Below, piece by piece: positions 1 through 7,834 of a stretch of 64,000 nucleotides of DNA (position 1 is its first letter; each line of letters begins with the position of its first letter). The translations under genes and the position numbers were made by a program. The stretch is taken from NCBI GenBank assembly GCA_964552195.1, contig CAZKFM010000003.1:124001-188000 (forward strand), written 5' to 3'. Origin of the DNA: CAZKAP01 sp964552195 (GTDB lineage: Bacteria; Bacteroidota; Bacteroidia; Flavobacteriales; Flavobacteriaceae). The notes below the pieces were generated by a model. That model searched no databases. It was not told the DNA's origin and saw nothing but the letters and a program-made list of their open reading frames with translations.

Positions 1-639
1 CCATTCCGCCCTGCCCAGCGGCGTGTGTTCCATCCATTCTCCTATGGACAAAACAGGTATCTCCGCATTCTTGGCTGAATTCATCGCACGGGATTCGCCT
101 TTTACTTCAAAGGAAAGAACGACATCGGGGCGGAGTTGAAGCAGTCTTTCCGGGTCAAAGGTGCCAGAGGCCCCAAGTTCCTCTATCCCGCCAGCCTCGA
201 TCCTCTTCTGTGCAGAGGGAGTCGAGATCAAATCCACTTGGGCAAAACCCACCAGTTGGTCCAGTGCCCCAATGCGGTCCAGCGCTGCCACGTGCGTCGT
301 GGAATTGCTGACGACTCGTTTAACGGGAACCTGTATGGTGACATCGAGTGCTATTCCTGATACCTTCTTGAACGCTTCCTTCAACTTAGCCATACTGCTT
401 GGATCACGGGCAAGTCCAATCCAGCTGCCTGAGATGTGGTCATCGGACGCTGACACCCAGAGAACATCGCCCATGTTGAAGGAGTAAATGCGAAACCCCT
501 GGGCATAGTGAACCGGGATTTCTCGCTTTACGAGCGCAGCCGGATCCGGTGTTTTATCCCGTGCGCCGCAGGAGAACGAAAGCAATACGCCCAGGTAAAC
601 GACGATCAGCCGGTATAATGGCAAAAGTTTTCCGGGCAT
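1..639 (-). CDS. ABC transporter substrate-binding lipoprotein, partial (3' end outside window)
   Basis: The reading frame is open on the minus strand from ATG at 639 to the window edge, 213 codons, so the C-terminus is missing. It starts with a lipoprotein signal ending LLSFSC (Cys24). The segments THVAALDRIGALDQLVGF and FDPERLLQLRPDVVLSFE are typical of the BtuF/FepB-type periplasmic binding fold (PF01497), which delivers vitamin B12, haem or iron-siderophores to an importer. The ligand cannot be told from sequence. The ATG shares one base with the TGA stop of the upstream S41 protease gene (TGATG), so the two are probably translationally coupled. Family call is firm, specificity is open. 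Confidence 0.85.
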   Translation of the reverse strand, partial: MPGKLLPLYRLIVVYLGVLLSFSCGARDKTPDPAALVKREIPVHYAQGFRIYSFNMGDVLWVSASDDHISGSWIGLARDPSSMAKLKEAFKKVSGIALDVTIQVPVKRVVSNSTTHVAALDRIGALDQLVGFAQVDLISTPSAQKRIEAGGIEELGASGTFDPERLLQLRPDVVLSFEVKGESRAMNSAKNAEIPVLSIGEWMEHTPLGRAEW

Positions 640-2120
640 CAATTCAGCCACCTTTGCAGGGAGTCGGTAAGGGAGTAATCGGTTAATTCCATCAGCATTA
701 GCTGAGGCGTTTCGCGCTGGCGACTGCCGTCTATGGGATCTATAACCGGCCCTCGAGGCGTCAGTGAGGTCTTGGCTGAGGGATCGAGCAGATTCAATGC
801 CTCACCCAACAGGGGATCCTGAGGTGAACCCAGGGGCCACAGCGACAAGATGCTTTCCGATGCCACTATATCCGGAACCAATCCGCTAGTATAATCGGAA
901 AAGCCCTCCACATTTTCCACTCTTCCGATCAGCGGCACTAAGGCCCAGGAGTTGTCGGGATTGATTTGATCCTCCCGATCCGGACTGTACTGAAAGTTAC
1001 TTTGGGGATCGTCTACGAGTATGAGTGCGGATTCGTTTTTACCAACGGTAACTTCACCGATCTGAACCACCTCTATAAAGGGGGTTAAGCCGTTTATTAG
1101 CAATTCGCTGGCCGAGGCGGTTTCGTCAGACGTCAGCACAAAAAGCCTGCTCAGGTTCAGGCTATTGATGGGACTGCCCGTATTGGTCTGGTTTGTGAAA
1201 TTCCTACTGCCCTCGAACGCCTGCTGAATCTTGGGGTTATAGCGTTCCCGAACGAAAAGCTGATTGGGATTGTTGGTAAATATCATGCTGGCCATGCCCA
1301 CCGCGGCTGAGATTCGTCCGCCTCCGTTGTAGCGCAGGTCTACCACCAGTTCGCTCACCCCTTCGGCCTGGAACTCCGCGAACACCGTATTGAGCGCATC
1401 CTCGAAGTCGGCTGTGAAATTCGTATACATGAGATACCCTACCTTGGTGTTACCGACATCGAGTATGGTGTGATAGACAATCGGATTAACTACCTGGTTC
1501 TCGATTTTGGTCAGGGTGATTTCGGTTCCATTCGGGCTGAAGGTCCGGCTTTGCGGGTTGAAATCCGCCATCTGAAGGGTGTAGGTCGTATTGGCCCCGA
1601 AGAGCAGATCGATATAATTGTCTACCGTCAGCGGTTGTCCGTCGACCCCGATGAAGAAGTCGCCCCTCTGTATGTTTGCCGAAGAGGCATTGGAATCCGG
1701 GATGATATATTCCACTGCGCCGAAGACATTGGTCCCGTCAACGGTACCCAATGCGAAAACCAGTCCGTTGGACAGGGGAGTGGTCCCCGAACCAAAATCG
1801 AATAAATCCCGGTAATCGGTATAGATGCGACTGAATCGATCCTCGCTAAACAACAAGTCGGCAAAAAGTTGCGCGGGATCCGAATTCTCTTGAAGATAGG
1901 CGGTGTACTCCTGGTCGCTGCCAAAGCGATCGTCAGCCAAATCCGGTATGTCGGCCTGCCAGAAGTACCAAAGATTCATGGCTTTCCATACGAAATCGGG
2001 TTCAATCAGGGAATTCTCAACCGGATTGAGCCCGGATATATTGAGGTTATCCTCATTTTTCTCGCAGGAAATGGCAATGAGTATTGCCAGTACACCGAGT
2101 CGTAAAATCCACTTTTTCAT
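639..2120 (-). CDS. S41 family peptidase lipoprotein
   Basis: 493 residues. A lipoprotein signal with lipobox AISC puts Cys19 at the mature N-terminus, so the protein is probably anchored in the envelope. A PDZ-like segment (GDFFIGVDGQPL, about 153-164) precedes the C-terminal-processing protease domain. That domain has DLRYNGGG (261-268), the nucleophile region TASASE (Ser about 336) and a lysine in TVGK (about 361), matching the Ser-Lys dyad of S41 proteases. The substrate is unknown. It is the first gene of a minus-strand pair with the binding-protein lipoprotein and is divergent from the ECF sigma gene. Family call is secure. Confidence 0.9.
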   Translation of the reverse strand: MKKWILRLGVLAILIAISCEKNEDNLNISGLNPVENSLIEPDFVWKAMNLWYFWQADIPDLADDRFGSDQEYTAYLQENSDPAQLFADLLFSEDRFSRIYTDYRDLFDFGSGTTPLSNGLVFALGTVDGTNVFGAVEYIIPDSNASSANIQRGDFFIGVDGQPLTVDNYIDLLFGANTTYTLQMADFNPQSRTFSPNGTEITLTKIENQVVNPIVYHTILDVGNTKVGYLMYTNFTADFEDALNTVFAEFQAEGVSELVVDLRYNGGGRISAAVGMASMIFTNNPNQLFVRERYNPKIQQAFEGSRNFTNQTNTGSPINSLNLSRLFVLTSDETASASELLINGLTPFIEVVQIGEVTVGKNESALILVDDPQSNFQYSPDREDQINPDNSWALVPLIGRVENVEGFSDYTSGLVPDIVASESILSLWPLGSPQDPLLGEALNLLDPSAKTSLTPRGPVIDPIDGSRQRETPQLMLMELTDYSLTDSLQRWLN

Positions 2121-2303
2121 AGCAAGTATTATTAATTCCTTCTCTTTTCAGGGTGTTCCCTCACTCCGTTGCTAATTTCAGGAAAAATACCGTATTCTGG
2201 CATTAGGAGTCTGTAGAGTAACAAATCCATGTAACAAAACCCTACCCGTTTCGTCTACCTGGTAACAACACCACTGAGATGCACAGCAATCAGTTAACCA
2301 ACT

Positions 2304-2819
2304 ATGGAGCACGAAGAATTTAACAGGCAGGTCTTACCCATACGGGACAAGCTCTTTCGAATGGCCAAGAGGCTGCTGGTTTCCCGGGAAGAGGCGGAGG
2401 ACGCCACTCAGGAAATCCTGCTGCGGCTCTGGGACCGCAACCACCTGTTGAAAAAGTACAGAAATGTGGAAGCTTTCGCGATGACGATGACGAAAAATTT
2501 TTGTCTGGATCGACTGAAGTCCAAGCAGGCAGGCCACCTGAGCCTGGTGCATTCGAACTACGGTGAAGCCGATAGCTCTCTATCCCTTCATATCGAACAC
2601 AGGGATAGTGTACGCTGGATGGAGAAGATCGTGAACGAGCTGCCCGAACAGCAGCGCATGGTACTTCAGCTCCGAGATGTAGAGGCCTACGACTACGATG
2701 AAATAGCCGAGGTCATGGAAATGAAACCCACAGCCGTGCGGGTTGCCCTGAGCAGGGCTCGTAAAACCGTACGGGAACAACTTACTAAAACTCATAGCTA
2801 TGGAGTTCAAGCAAATTGA
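2304..2819 (+). CDS. RNA polymerase sigma factor, ECF/sigma-70 family
   Basis: 171 residues, the usual ECF length. Sigma region 2 spans about 8-75 (RLLVSREEAEDATQEILLRL, then a -10 recognition helix ending FCLDRLKSK). Region 4 spans about 105-160, with the helix-turn-helix YDEIAEVMEMKPTAVRVALS. It should direct core RNA polymerase to a small regulon. The last 20 bases overlap the start of a membrane protein gene that probably acts as its partner or anti-sigma factor, and two DUF4252 genes follow in the same direction. I see no clear TAnnTTTG box in the upstream gap, so its own promoter is unassigned. Confidence 0.93.
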   Translation: MEHEEFNRQVLPIRDKLFRMAKRLLVSREEAEDATQEILLRLWDRNHLLKKYRNVEAFAMTMTKNFCLDRLKSKQAGHLSLVHSNYGEADSSLSLHIEHRDSVRWMEKIVNELPEQQRMVLQLRDVEAYDYDEIAEVMEMKPTAVRVALSRARKTVREQLTKTHSYGVQAN

Positions 2820-3231
2820 AAAATTTTTAGAGAAGTACCTGGATGCCGAGACCACCCTAAGGGAGGAAGAGATACTCCGGCAGTTCTTTCAAGGTGACGA
2901 CGTTCCCGCCCACCTAGAAGAATACCGATCCATGTTTGTGTACTTCGCAGAGTCCGGGAAAGAGACACTGCGGTCGTCCGCACCACCAACACGAACTTTT
3001 TCCATATCGTGGATGGGGGCCGCTGCAGCCGTCGTATTAGCCCTGGGTACTTACGGATTCTATATATCCGAGCAACAACGAAAAGAGGCACAACTGGCCG
3101 AGGCTCGAGAAGCGTACATCCAAACCCGTCAGGCCCTGGAGTTATTGTCCACTAACCTGGACAAGGGAATGCAGAAGCTGGCATACATCAACCAGTTTGA
3201 AGTAGCCAAAAGTAAAATCATTAAAAATTAG
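2800..3231 (+). CDS. Membrane protein, probable regulator (anti-sigma) of the upstream sigma factor
   Basis: 143 residues. A soluble acidic N-terminus of about 65 residues is followed by one membrane helix (about 71-90, GAAAAVVLALGTYGFYI) and a charged helical C-terminus with leucine-rich segments. I see no zinc-binding HxxxCxxC motif of classical ZAS anti-sigma factors. The gene overlaps the sigma gene by 20 bases and sits in the position where ECF anti-sigma genes lie. Function is inferred from context and membrane topology only; the family is not one I can name. Confidence 0.75.
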   Translation: MEFKQIEKFLEKYLDAETTLREEEILRQFFQGDDVPAHLEEYRSMFVYFAESGKETLRSSAPPTRTFSISWMGAAAAVVLALGTYGFYISEQQRKEAQLAEAREAYIQTRQALELLSTNLDKGMQKLAYINQFEVAKSKIIKN

Positions 3232-3251
3232 TTTTAAACAAATCGGATATC

Positions 3252-3779
3252 ATGAAAAAATTAGTAATCACTGCCATAGCGCTGCTGGGAGTCCAGTTCG
3301 GCCAGGCACAGTTTGAAAAATTCGAGGACCTGGAGGAAGTTACCACCGTGGTAGTCAACGAGGGCATGTTTAAGCTCCTCGCCAATATCGATATGGAACT
3401 CGACGATCCTGAGGCCAAAGAGTTCATGGACATAGCCACCAAGATCAAGGGGGTTAAGGTACTGACTACCGAGAATGCCAAAATCGGTTCTGAAATTCGA
3501 AGCGCCGCCATGGCTTACCAAAAAAGTAAGCGCCTGGAAGAGCTGATGAGTGTTAGGGATAAGGATGCAAACATCAAATTCTACGTAAAAAATGGCAAGA
3601 GTGACAAGTTCGTCAGTGAATTGCTGATGGTGATCTCGGACATCAATCACGCCAAGGCGGGAGACCGGGAAATCGAAACCGTGGTCGTTAGTATAATCGG
3701 GGACATCGAGCTCAGTAAAATCGGCAATCTGACCAAGCAGATGAACCTCCCCAAGGAGCTGAACAAAGTAGAACGCTAA
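3252..3779 (+). CDS. DUF4252 domain-containing secreted protein
   Basis: 175 residues with a Sec signal peptide (cleavage probably after GQAQ, about residue 20). The body resembles DUF4252, an uncharacterised family found mainly in Bacteroidota and often encoded beside ECF sigma factors. Features include the segment FEDLEEVTTVVVNEGMFKLL and an FYVKNGKSDKFVSELLM segment. It lies 20 bases after the membrane protein gene and 11 bases before a second DUF4252 gene, so all four genes probably form one operon. Molecular function is unknown. Confidence 0.85.
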   Translation: MKKLVITAIALLGVQFGQAQFEKFEDLEEVTTVVVNEGMFKLLANIDMELDDPEAKEFMDIATKIKGVKVLTTENAKIGSEIRSAAMAYQKSKRLEELMSVRDKDANIKFYVKNGKSDKFVSELLMVISDINHAKAGDREIETVVVSIIGDIELSKIGNLTKQMNLPKELNKVER

Positions 3780-3790
3780 TCCCCAACGAA

Positions 3791-4339
3791 ATGAGTATAG
3801 GAAAAATTTCCATGATCGGGGTACTGGCAGCTATGTTGCTGCTGGTCTCCTGTGCCTCCCAGCAGTCGCTGCAGGAGTATTATGTAGACAATCAGGAGAA
3901 CCCGAATTTTATTTCGGTGAGTATACCGGCTACGGTGCTTAATCTGAACGAGGACGAATTGACCGATAAGGAGAAGGAGGCCATCGGATCCCTGCGAAAG
4001 TTCAATGTACTGGCGTTTCGTCTCAAGGAAGAGAACCAGGACGTGTACAAGACAGAGCGCAGGAAGGTTCGTGAGATCCTGAGTAACGATGAGTATACCG
4101 ATCTGATGAAGATCAACACCAAAGAGGGAAAGGGAGTACTCAAATACCTGGGCGAGGCAAATGCCATAGACGAACTTATACTCTTTGGCGACAGTAAGGA
4201 ACAGGGGTTCATCCTGGTGCGCATCCTGGGAAAGAATATGAATCCCGCACACGCGCAGATTATGATGGACGCCATACGCAAGTCGGATTTTCAGGGGGAA
4301 GGGCTTGAACAGTTGGGCCAGTTCCTAAAGGATTCCTGA
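3791..4339 (+). CDS. DUF4252 domain-containing lipoprotein
   Basis: 182 residues. The N-terminus is a lipoprotein signal with lipobox LVSC (Cys near 21), so unlike its neighbour this DUF4252 copy is lipidated. It keeps family-like segments (SLRKFNVLAFRL, ELILFGDSKEQGFILVRILG). It is last in the sigma, membrane protein, DUF4252, DUF4252 operon and is followed 22 bases later by a strong intrinsic terminator. Having one soluble and one lipidated paralogue side by side suggests they work at different envelope locations. Function is unknown. Confidence 0.85.
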   Translation: MSIGKISMIGVLAAMLLLVSCASQQSLQEYYVDNQENPNFISVSIPATVLNLNEDELTDKEKEAIGSLRKFNVLAFRLKEENQDVYKTERRKVREILSNDEYTDLMKINTKEGKGVLKYLGEANAIDELILFGDSKEQGFILVRILGKNMNPAHAQIMMDAIRKSDFQGEGLEQLGQFLKDS

Positions 4340-4361
4340 TACGCGAAATACAATAGGTTTT

Positions 4362-4389
4362 ACCCGGACGAGAGTCCGGGTTTTTTTGT
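4362..4389 (+). terminator. Intrinsic terminator after the DUF4252 operon
   Basis: A perfect 8-bp stem, ACCCGGAC / GTCCGGGT, with loop GAGA is followed by a run of seven or more T. It ends the ECF sigma operon on the plus strand. Confidence 0.9.
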
Positions 4390-4453
4390 TTCTGATGCGG
4401 AGGCCAAAGTAGGGTTTGACTAAAATTGAACGAATAACCTAATCGTCTTTGTC

Positions 4454-4987
4454 ATGCCTCAGATTACTCAGGCCGATAGCGCCACCATTCAGAAATGGAT
4501 AGAGCAGGGGATTGAGTTCGCCGCTGATTACGGGTTGCGCGTCCTCGGTGCTCTCATACTATTTATCGTGGGTTCATGGCTGATACGCCGATTGGTCCGC
4601 TTACTGGACTCCCTGATGCGTCGCTATGAATACGAAGCCTCCCTGCAGCAGTTCCTGGTAAGCCTGTTTTCCTGGTCCCTGAAGATCGTACTGGTGATAC
4701 TTGTAGTCTCCAGCCTGGGAGTGGATGTGACTACTTTCGCCGCCGTTATCGCCGCAGCCGGACTTGCCGTTGGACTGTCCTTACCGGGGTCGTTATCGAA
4801 TTTTGCCGGTGGCGTATTGCTCATGATCTTCAAACTCTACAAGATCGGAGACCTGATCGAGGCACAGGGCGTACTGGGCCATGTCAAAGTAATCGAGGTC
4901 TTCACCAACCATCTCGTTACGTTGGATAATAAAAGGGTGATCGTGCCGAACGGGCCCATGGCCAATGGCAATATCATCAATTATTAG
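4454..4987 (+). CDS. mscS: MscS-type mechanosensitive channel, N-terminal part ending at an in-frame TAG
   Basis: 177 residues ending NGNIINY followed by TAG. It contains the outer membrane helices (about 30-45 and 74-88), the pore-lining glycine/alanine-rich helix (AAVIAAAGLAVGLSLPGSLS) and most of the beta domain (NKRVIVPNGPMANGNIINY). Small-conductance MscS channels release solutes during hypo-osmotic shock. In relatives, translation continues from NIINY into the cytoplasmic alpha/beta domain. Here that domain follows in the same frame from 4988, so the gene looks like a full MscS split by one nonsense codon. The alternatives are a sequencing error or a truncated channel. Confidence 0.85.
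   Translation: MPQITQADSATIQKWIEQGIEFAADYGLRVLGALILFIVGSWLIRRLVRLLDSLMRRYEYEASLQQFLVSLFSWSLKIVLVILVVSSLGVDVTTFAAVIAAAGLAVGLSLPGSLSNFAGGVLLMIFKLYKIGDLIEAQGVLGHVKVIEVFTNHLVTLDNKRVIVPNGPMANGNIINY
4985..4987 (+). other. In-frame amber codon interrupting mscS
   Basis: The codons TAT TAG TCC GAG GGG ATG ATC keep the same frame before and after the stop. Related channels usually have Ser or Thr here (NIINYSTEG-like), so a single TCG to TAG change would explain it. TAG is used as an ordinary stop elsewhere in this window (for example at 3229-3231, 5291-5293 and 63780-63782), so general recoding of TAG is unlikely. Confidence 0.85.
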
Positions 4988-4996
4988 TCCGAGGGG

Positions 4997-5293
4997 ATGA
5001 TCCGGGTAGAAACTGTTATTAGCGTGGCCTACGGCGAGGATATCAAAAGAACCAAGGAGGTCCTCCTTGAGGTTCTGACCGCTCAGAATAAGGTACTCAA
5101 AGGCCCGGAACCTACGGTAAACGTGCTGGAACTTGCCAATAGTTCGGTGAATTTTGCCGTGAGTCCCTACTGCCGCCCTGAACACTATTGGGATGTTTAC
5201 TTTGCGACCTACGAAGGAGCCAAAATGGCTCTGGATAAAGCCGGAATCGAGATTCCATTCCCACACCGGGTATTGATTCAGCGGAACGACTAG
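4997..5293 (+). CDS. MscS-type channel, C-terminal part (in frame with upstream fragment)
   Basis: 98 codons from an ATG four codons after the TAG. The sequence (VETVISVAYGEDIKRTKEVL, SSVNFAVSPYCRPEHYWDVY, IPFPHRVLI) is the cytoplasmic vestibule domain of MscS. It has no membrane helix and would not form a channel alone. GAGGGG directly before the ATG could look like a ribosome site, but Bacteroidota depend little on such sites. Best treated as the second piece of one damaged or misread mscS gene. Its TAG stop shares CTAG with the purB stop on the other strand. Confidence 0.75.
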   Translation: MIRVETVISVAYGEDIKRTKEVLLEVLTAQNKVLKGPEPTVNVLELANSSVNFAVSPYCRPEHYWDVYFATYEGAKMALDKAGIEIPFPHRVLIQRND

Positions 5294-6636
5294 ATACCCG
5301 TGTAGTTGTCCGGGCGAATGCGCTTGAGTTCGGCCCGAACCTCTTCCGTGACATTCAGGGTATCTATGAATTCGTGTATGCGCTTTTGATCGATTTGCTC
5401 TCCCACCCGGGTAAGTTCTTTCAGGGCCTCATATGGACGCGGAAAACCCTCCCGCCTCAAAATGGTCTGAATGCCTTCGGCTACAACGGACCAGTTACTC
5501 TCCAGGTCTTCTTGCAGTCGGGCCCGGTTTACCTCCAGTTTAGACATTCCTTTGCTGATGGACATGAAAGACAGGATGGTATGGGCAAGGGGAACTCCGA
5601 CGTTTCTCAAAACCGTACTGTCGGTGAGGTCCCTTTGTAGCCGGGATACGGGCAGCTTCTCGGAAAGGAATCCGAACAGTGCGTTGGCCAGGCCCAGGTT
5701 GCCTTCGGCGTTTTCAAAGTCAATGGGATTCACTTTGTGCGGCATGGCCGACGACCCCACTTCCCCGGGGAGTATATGCTGCTTGAAGTAATCCATGGAA
5801 ATATACGTCCACAGGTCCCGACAGAAGTCGATGAGTATAGTGTTTATCCTCCTCAGGACATCGAACAGTGCCGCCAGGTGATCGTAATGTTCAATTTGTG
5901 TGGTAGGGAAGGAATAGTGTAGCCCGAAGACGAATTCCACCAGGTTTTTTCCGAATGCGTACCAGTCGTTCTCGGGATAGGCGAGGTGATGCGCATTAAA
6001 GTTACCCGTCGCACCTCCGAACTTGGCAGGGATGGGTACAGCCTCAAGCAGCTTCCTCTGTTGTAACAGACGTTCTTCGAAAACACGGAATTCTTTTCCG
6101 AGTCGGGTAGGTGAGGCTGGTTGTCCATGGGTCCTTGCCAGCATGGGAATGGCTTCCCATTCCCTTGCTCTCTCATCCAGTTCGTACAGGAGTCTTTCCA
6201 GCAGGGGAATATAATCATTGATCAAAGCCTCCTTGATCATCAGGGGGATAGCAGTATTGTTGACGTCCTGGGAGGTCAGGCCGAAATGAACGAATTCCGT
6301 ATATCGTTCCAGATCCAGTGACTTCATTCTCTCCTTGATGTAGTACTCCACGGCCTTTACATCATGGTTGATAGTGGATTCGATCTCCTTCACACGAATG
6401 GCACTGCCTATTTCCCAGTCCAGATATAGACTCCGTAAATCGTTCGATTTATCTTCAGGAAAGTCCTGCAGCGGGGGCAGTTTCAGCGAAATCAGGGCCA
6501 GAAAGTATTCAATTTCTACTCGGATTCTGTAACGGATCAGGGCTTCTTCTGAGAAATAGGTGGAGAGCTTGTTCAGCTTTTGGCCGTAGCGTCCGTCTAT
6601 GGGAGAAATGGCCCGGAGATAATCGCGTTCACTCAT
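5290..6636 (-). CDS. purB: Adenylosuccinate lyase
   Basis: 448 residues from ATG at 6636. It converts SAICAR to AICAR and adenylosuccinate to AMP in purine synthesis. Motifs are TSQDVNNT (about 121-128), ARTHGQPASPT (about 167-177) and the fumarase/aspartase signature SSAMPHKVNPIDFEN (about 295-309). The length and the start MSERDYLRAISPIDGRYG fit the E. coli-type enzyme. A longer frame from TTG at 6657 exists, but that TTG lies inside a good -7 promoter box (6655-6662), so I chose the ATG. The gene converges on mscS and the two share the tetranucleotide CTAG as stops. Confidence 0.96.
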   Translation of the reverse strand: MSERDYLRAISPIDGRYGQKLNKLSTYFSEEALIRYRIRVEIEYFLALISLKLPPLQDFPEDKSNDLRSLYLDWEIGSAIRVKEIESTINHDVKAVEYYIKERMKSLDLERYTEFVHFGLTSQDVNNTAIPLMIKEALINDYIPLLERLLYELDERAREWEAIPMLARTHGQPASPTRLGKEFRVFEERLLQQRKLLEAVPIPAKFGGATGNFNAHHLAYPENDWYAFGKNLVEFVFGLHYSFPTTQIEHYDHLAALFDVLRRINTILIDFCRDLWTYISMDYFKQHILPGEVGSSAMPHKVNPIDFENAEGNLGLANALFGFLSEKLPVSRLQRDLTDSTVLRNVGVPLAHTILSFMSISKGMSKLEVNRARLQEDLESNWSVVAEGIQTILRREGFPRPYEALKELTRVGEQIDQKRIHEFIDTLNVTEEVRAELKRIRPDNYTGI

Positions 6637-6654
6637 ACTGCTGAATTGGATGGG

Positions 6655-6662
6655 CAAAGATA
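6655..6662 (-). promoter_or_regulatory. -7 promoter box (TATCTTTG) of purB
   Basis: On the minus strand TATCTTTG matches the Bacteroidota -7 consensus TAnnTTTG, 18 bases before the ATG at 6636. It argues against the upstream TTG start. No clear -33 TTG is seen. Confidence 0.6.
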
Positions 6663-6763
6663 CATCAATCCATCAAGCCGGGGACCGGCTTAAACACCGC
6701 AATCATTAAAGGCTTCCCCCTCCACGGACTTGTAATTGGGAAAACCCTTGTGGGAACTGAGAT

Positions 6764-7288
6764 CTACCAATTTTCAGAAAGGATTTTCAGCGCCCGGTTT
6801 CGAAACCCGGCACTTGATTTGGGGAGCTGTCTGTTGATCTCCTGGCGTAAGGCCTCTGTTATCCAGTCTTCTTCTTCCCTGAGGTTCCAGAGTGCCGTCA
6901 TGGCGAAAACCCTCGTGGCTACCTTGTGTTCGCCCTGCAACCAGCCGAAACAGGCATCGATCATATGCTGCTTATCCGCAGTCGCGAGTGTACAGCTGTC
7001 TCTTTTTGACTGAACGTGCTGACTGGAACTGGCAATTTCGCAAGTCTTTGCGAGTACACGGACCACTCCCTCGCATGCAGCCTGTCCCATTCGCTGGAAT
7101 ATGGAAGGCAACAATGGCCAGGCTGTTTGCAGGTCTTTACGAATCACACCGTCCCAGATCCAGGCATGGTAGAAATTATTTGGATATTCGGCCGTGAACA
7201 TCGTATGGATGACCCTCGAAAGGCCTTCAGGCTTTTCGATATAAAAGTCGACAAGCTTATTGCGTTTTTCTTTGCTCCTTTCGTCCAA
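6764..7288 (-). CDS. Conserved hypothetical protein, HEAT-like helical, next to purB
   Basis: 174 residues from a TTG start; there is no in-frame ATG near the N-terminus and an in-frame TAA lies a few codons upstream. It is all-helical by composition, with repeat-like segments (EHKVATRVFAMTALWNL; NNFYHAWIWDGVI) of the kind seen in HEAT-like proteins. Similar short proteins sit beside purB in many flavobacteria and are sometimes mislabelled adenylosuccinate lyase; this one has no lyase motif. It looks slightly short at the N-terminus compared with what I recall of the family. Function is unknown. Confidence 0.75.
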   Translation of the reverse strand: MDERSKEKRNKLVDFYIEKPEGLSRVIHTMFTAEYPNNFYHAWIWDGVIRKDLQTAWPLLPSIFQRMGQAACEGVVRVLAKTCEIASSSQHVQSKRDSCTLATADKQHMIDACFGWLQGEHKVATRVFAMTALWNLREEEDWITEALRQEINRQLPKSSAGFRNRALKILSENW

Positions 7289-7330
7289 ATTTCGAAATTT
7301 ACAGGATTAAGACGCTCATCCGGATTTCCC

Positions 7331-7834
7331 ATGAAATTAGCCAAAAACCTCCTCTTTGCAGCACTCATTGTGTTTGTGCTTATGCAGTTCTATCGACCAC
7401 CTCTGAATGAATCGGGCCCAGAGGCCTATGCAGTTTTTGAGGAGGAAACCCAGCCGAATCAGGAAATCCGCACGTTGCTCGAGTCTGCCTGTTACGATTG
7501 TCACAGTGATCACACCCGCTACCCCTGGTATAATCAAATCGCCCCGGTATCGTATTGGCTGGCACAACACGTGGATGAAGGCAAGGAGCATCTGAATTTC
7601 TCGGACTGGGAATCGTACTCACCTAAAAAAAAGGATCACAAGCTCGAGGAGATCGCCGAGGAGGTGAAAGGTTCTGAAATGCCCCTGAGGGAGTATACCT
7701 GGACACACGAACAGGCTCGCCTGACTCCGGAACAGCGAAAGCTACTAGTCGAATGGGCCGAAGAACTCAGGACCCGTTATTCAAGAGTTCCTCCACAAGA
7801 CCGGGTACGCCAGCGACAGCTGTCCGGGTTATAA
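7331..7834 (+). CDS. Haem-binding domain protein (CxxCH), membrane-anchored
   Basis: 167 residues from ATG at 7331. A hydrophobic N-terminal segment (about 5-20) would anchor or export the protein. The cytochrome-type motif CYDCH (54-58) marks the haem-binding domain PF14376, with downstream conserved YPWYNQIAPVSYWL and an EMPL segment that could supply an axial Met. Probably a periplasmic electron-transfer or haem-carrying protein. A longer frame reaches back to 7016 but lies antisense to the neighbouring gene; the signal-anchor argues for the ATG used here. Its 3' end overlaps the convergent sirtuin gene by 68 bases. Confidence 0.85.
   Translation: MKLAKNLLFAALIVFVLMQFYRPPLNESGPEAYAVFEEETQPNQEIRTLLESACYDCHSDHTRYPWYNQIAPVSYWLAQHVDEGKEHLNFSDWESYSPKKKDHKLEEIAEEVKGSEMPLREYTWTHEQARLTPEQRKLLVEWAEELRTRYSRVPPQDRVRQRQLSGL

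Noticed and set aside
4985..4987. TAG as a sense codon (recoding)
   Set aside because: Several other genes in the window end with TAG at the expected family length, so a nonsense change or read error in mscS is simpler.
7016..7330. Long N-terminal extension of the haem-binding protein
   Set aside because: It lies opposite the HEAT-like gene and places the hydrophobic export segment in the middle of the protein; ATG at 7331 gives a normal signal-anchor start.
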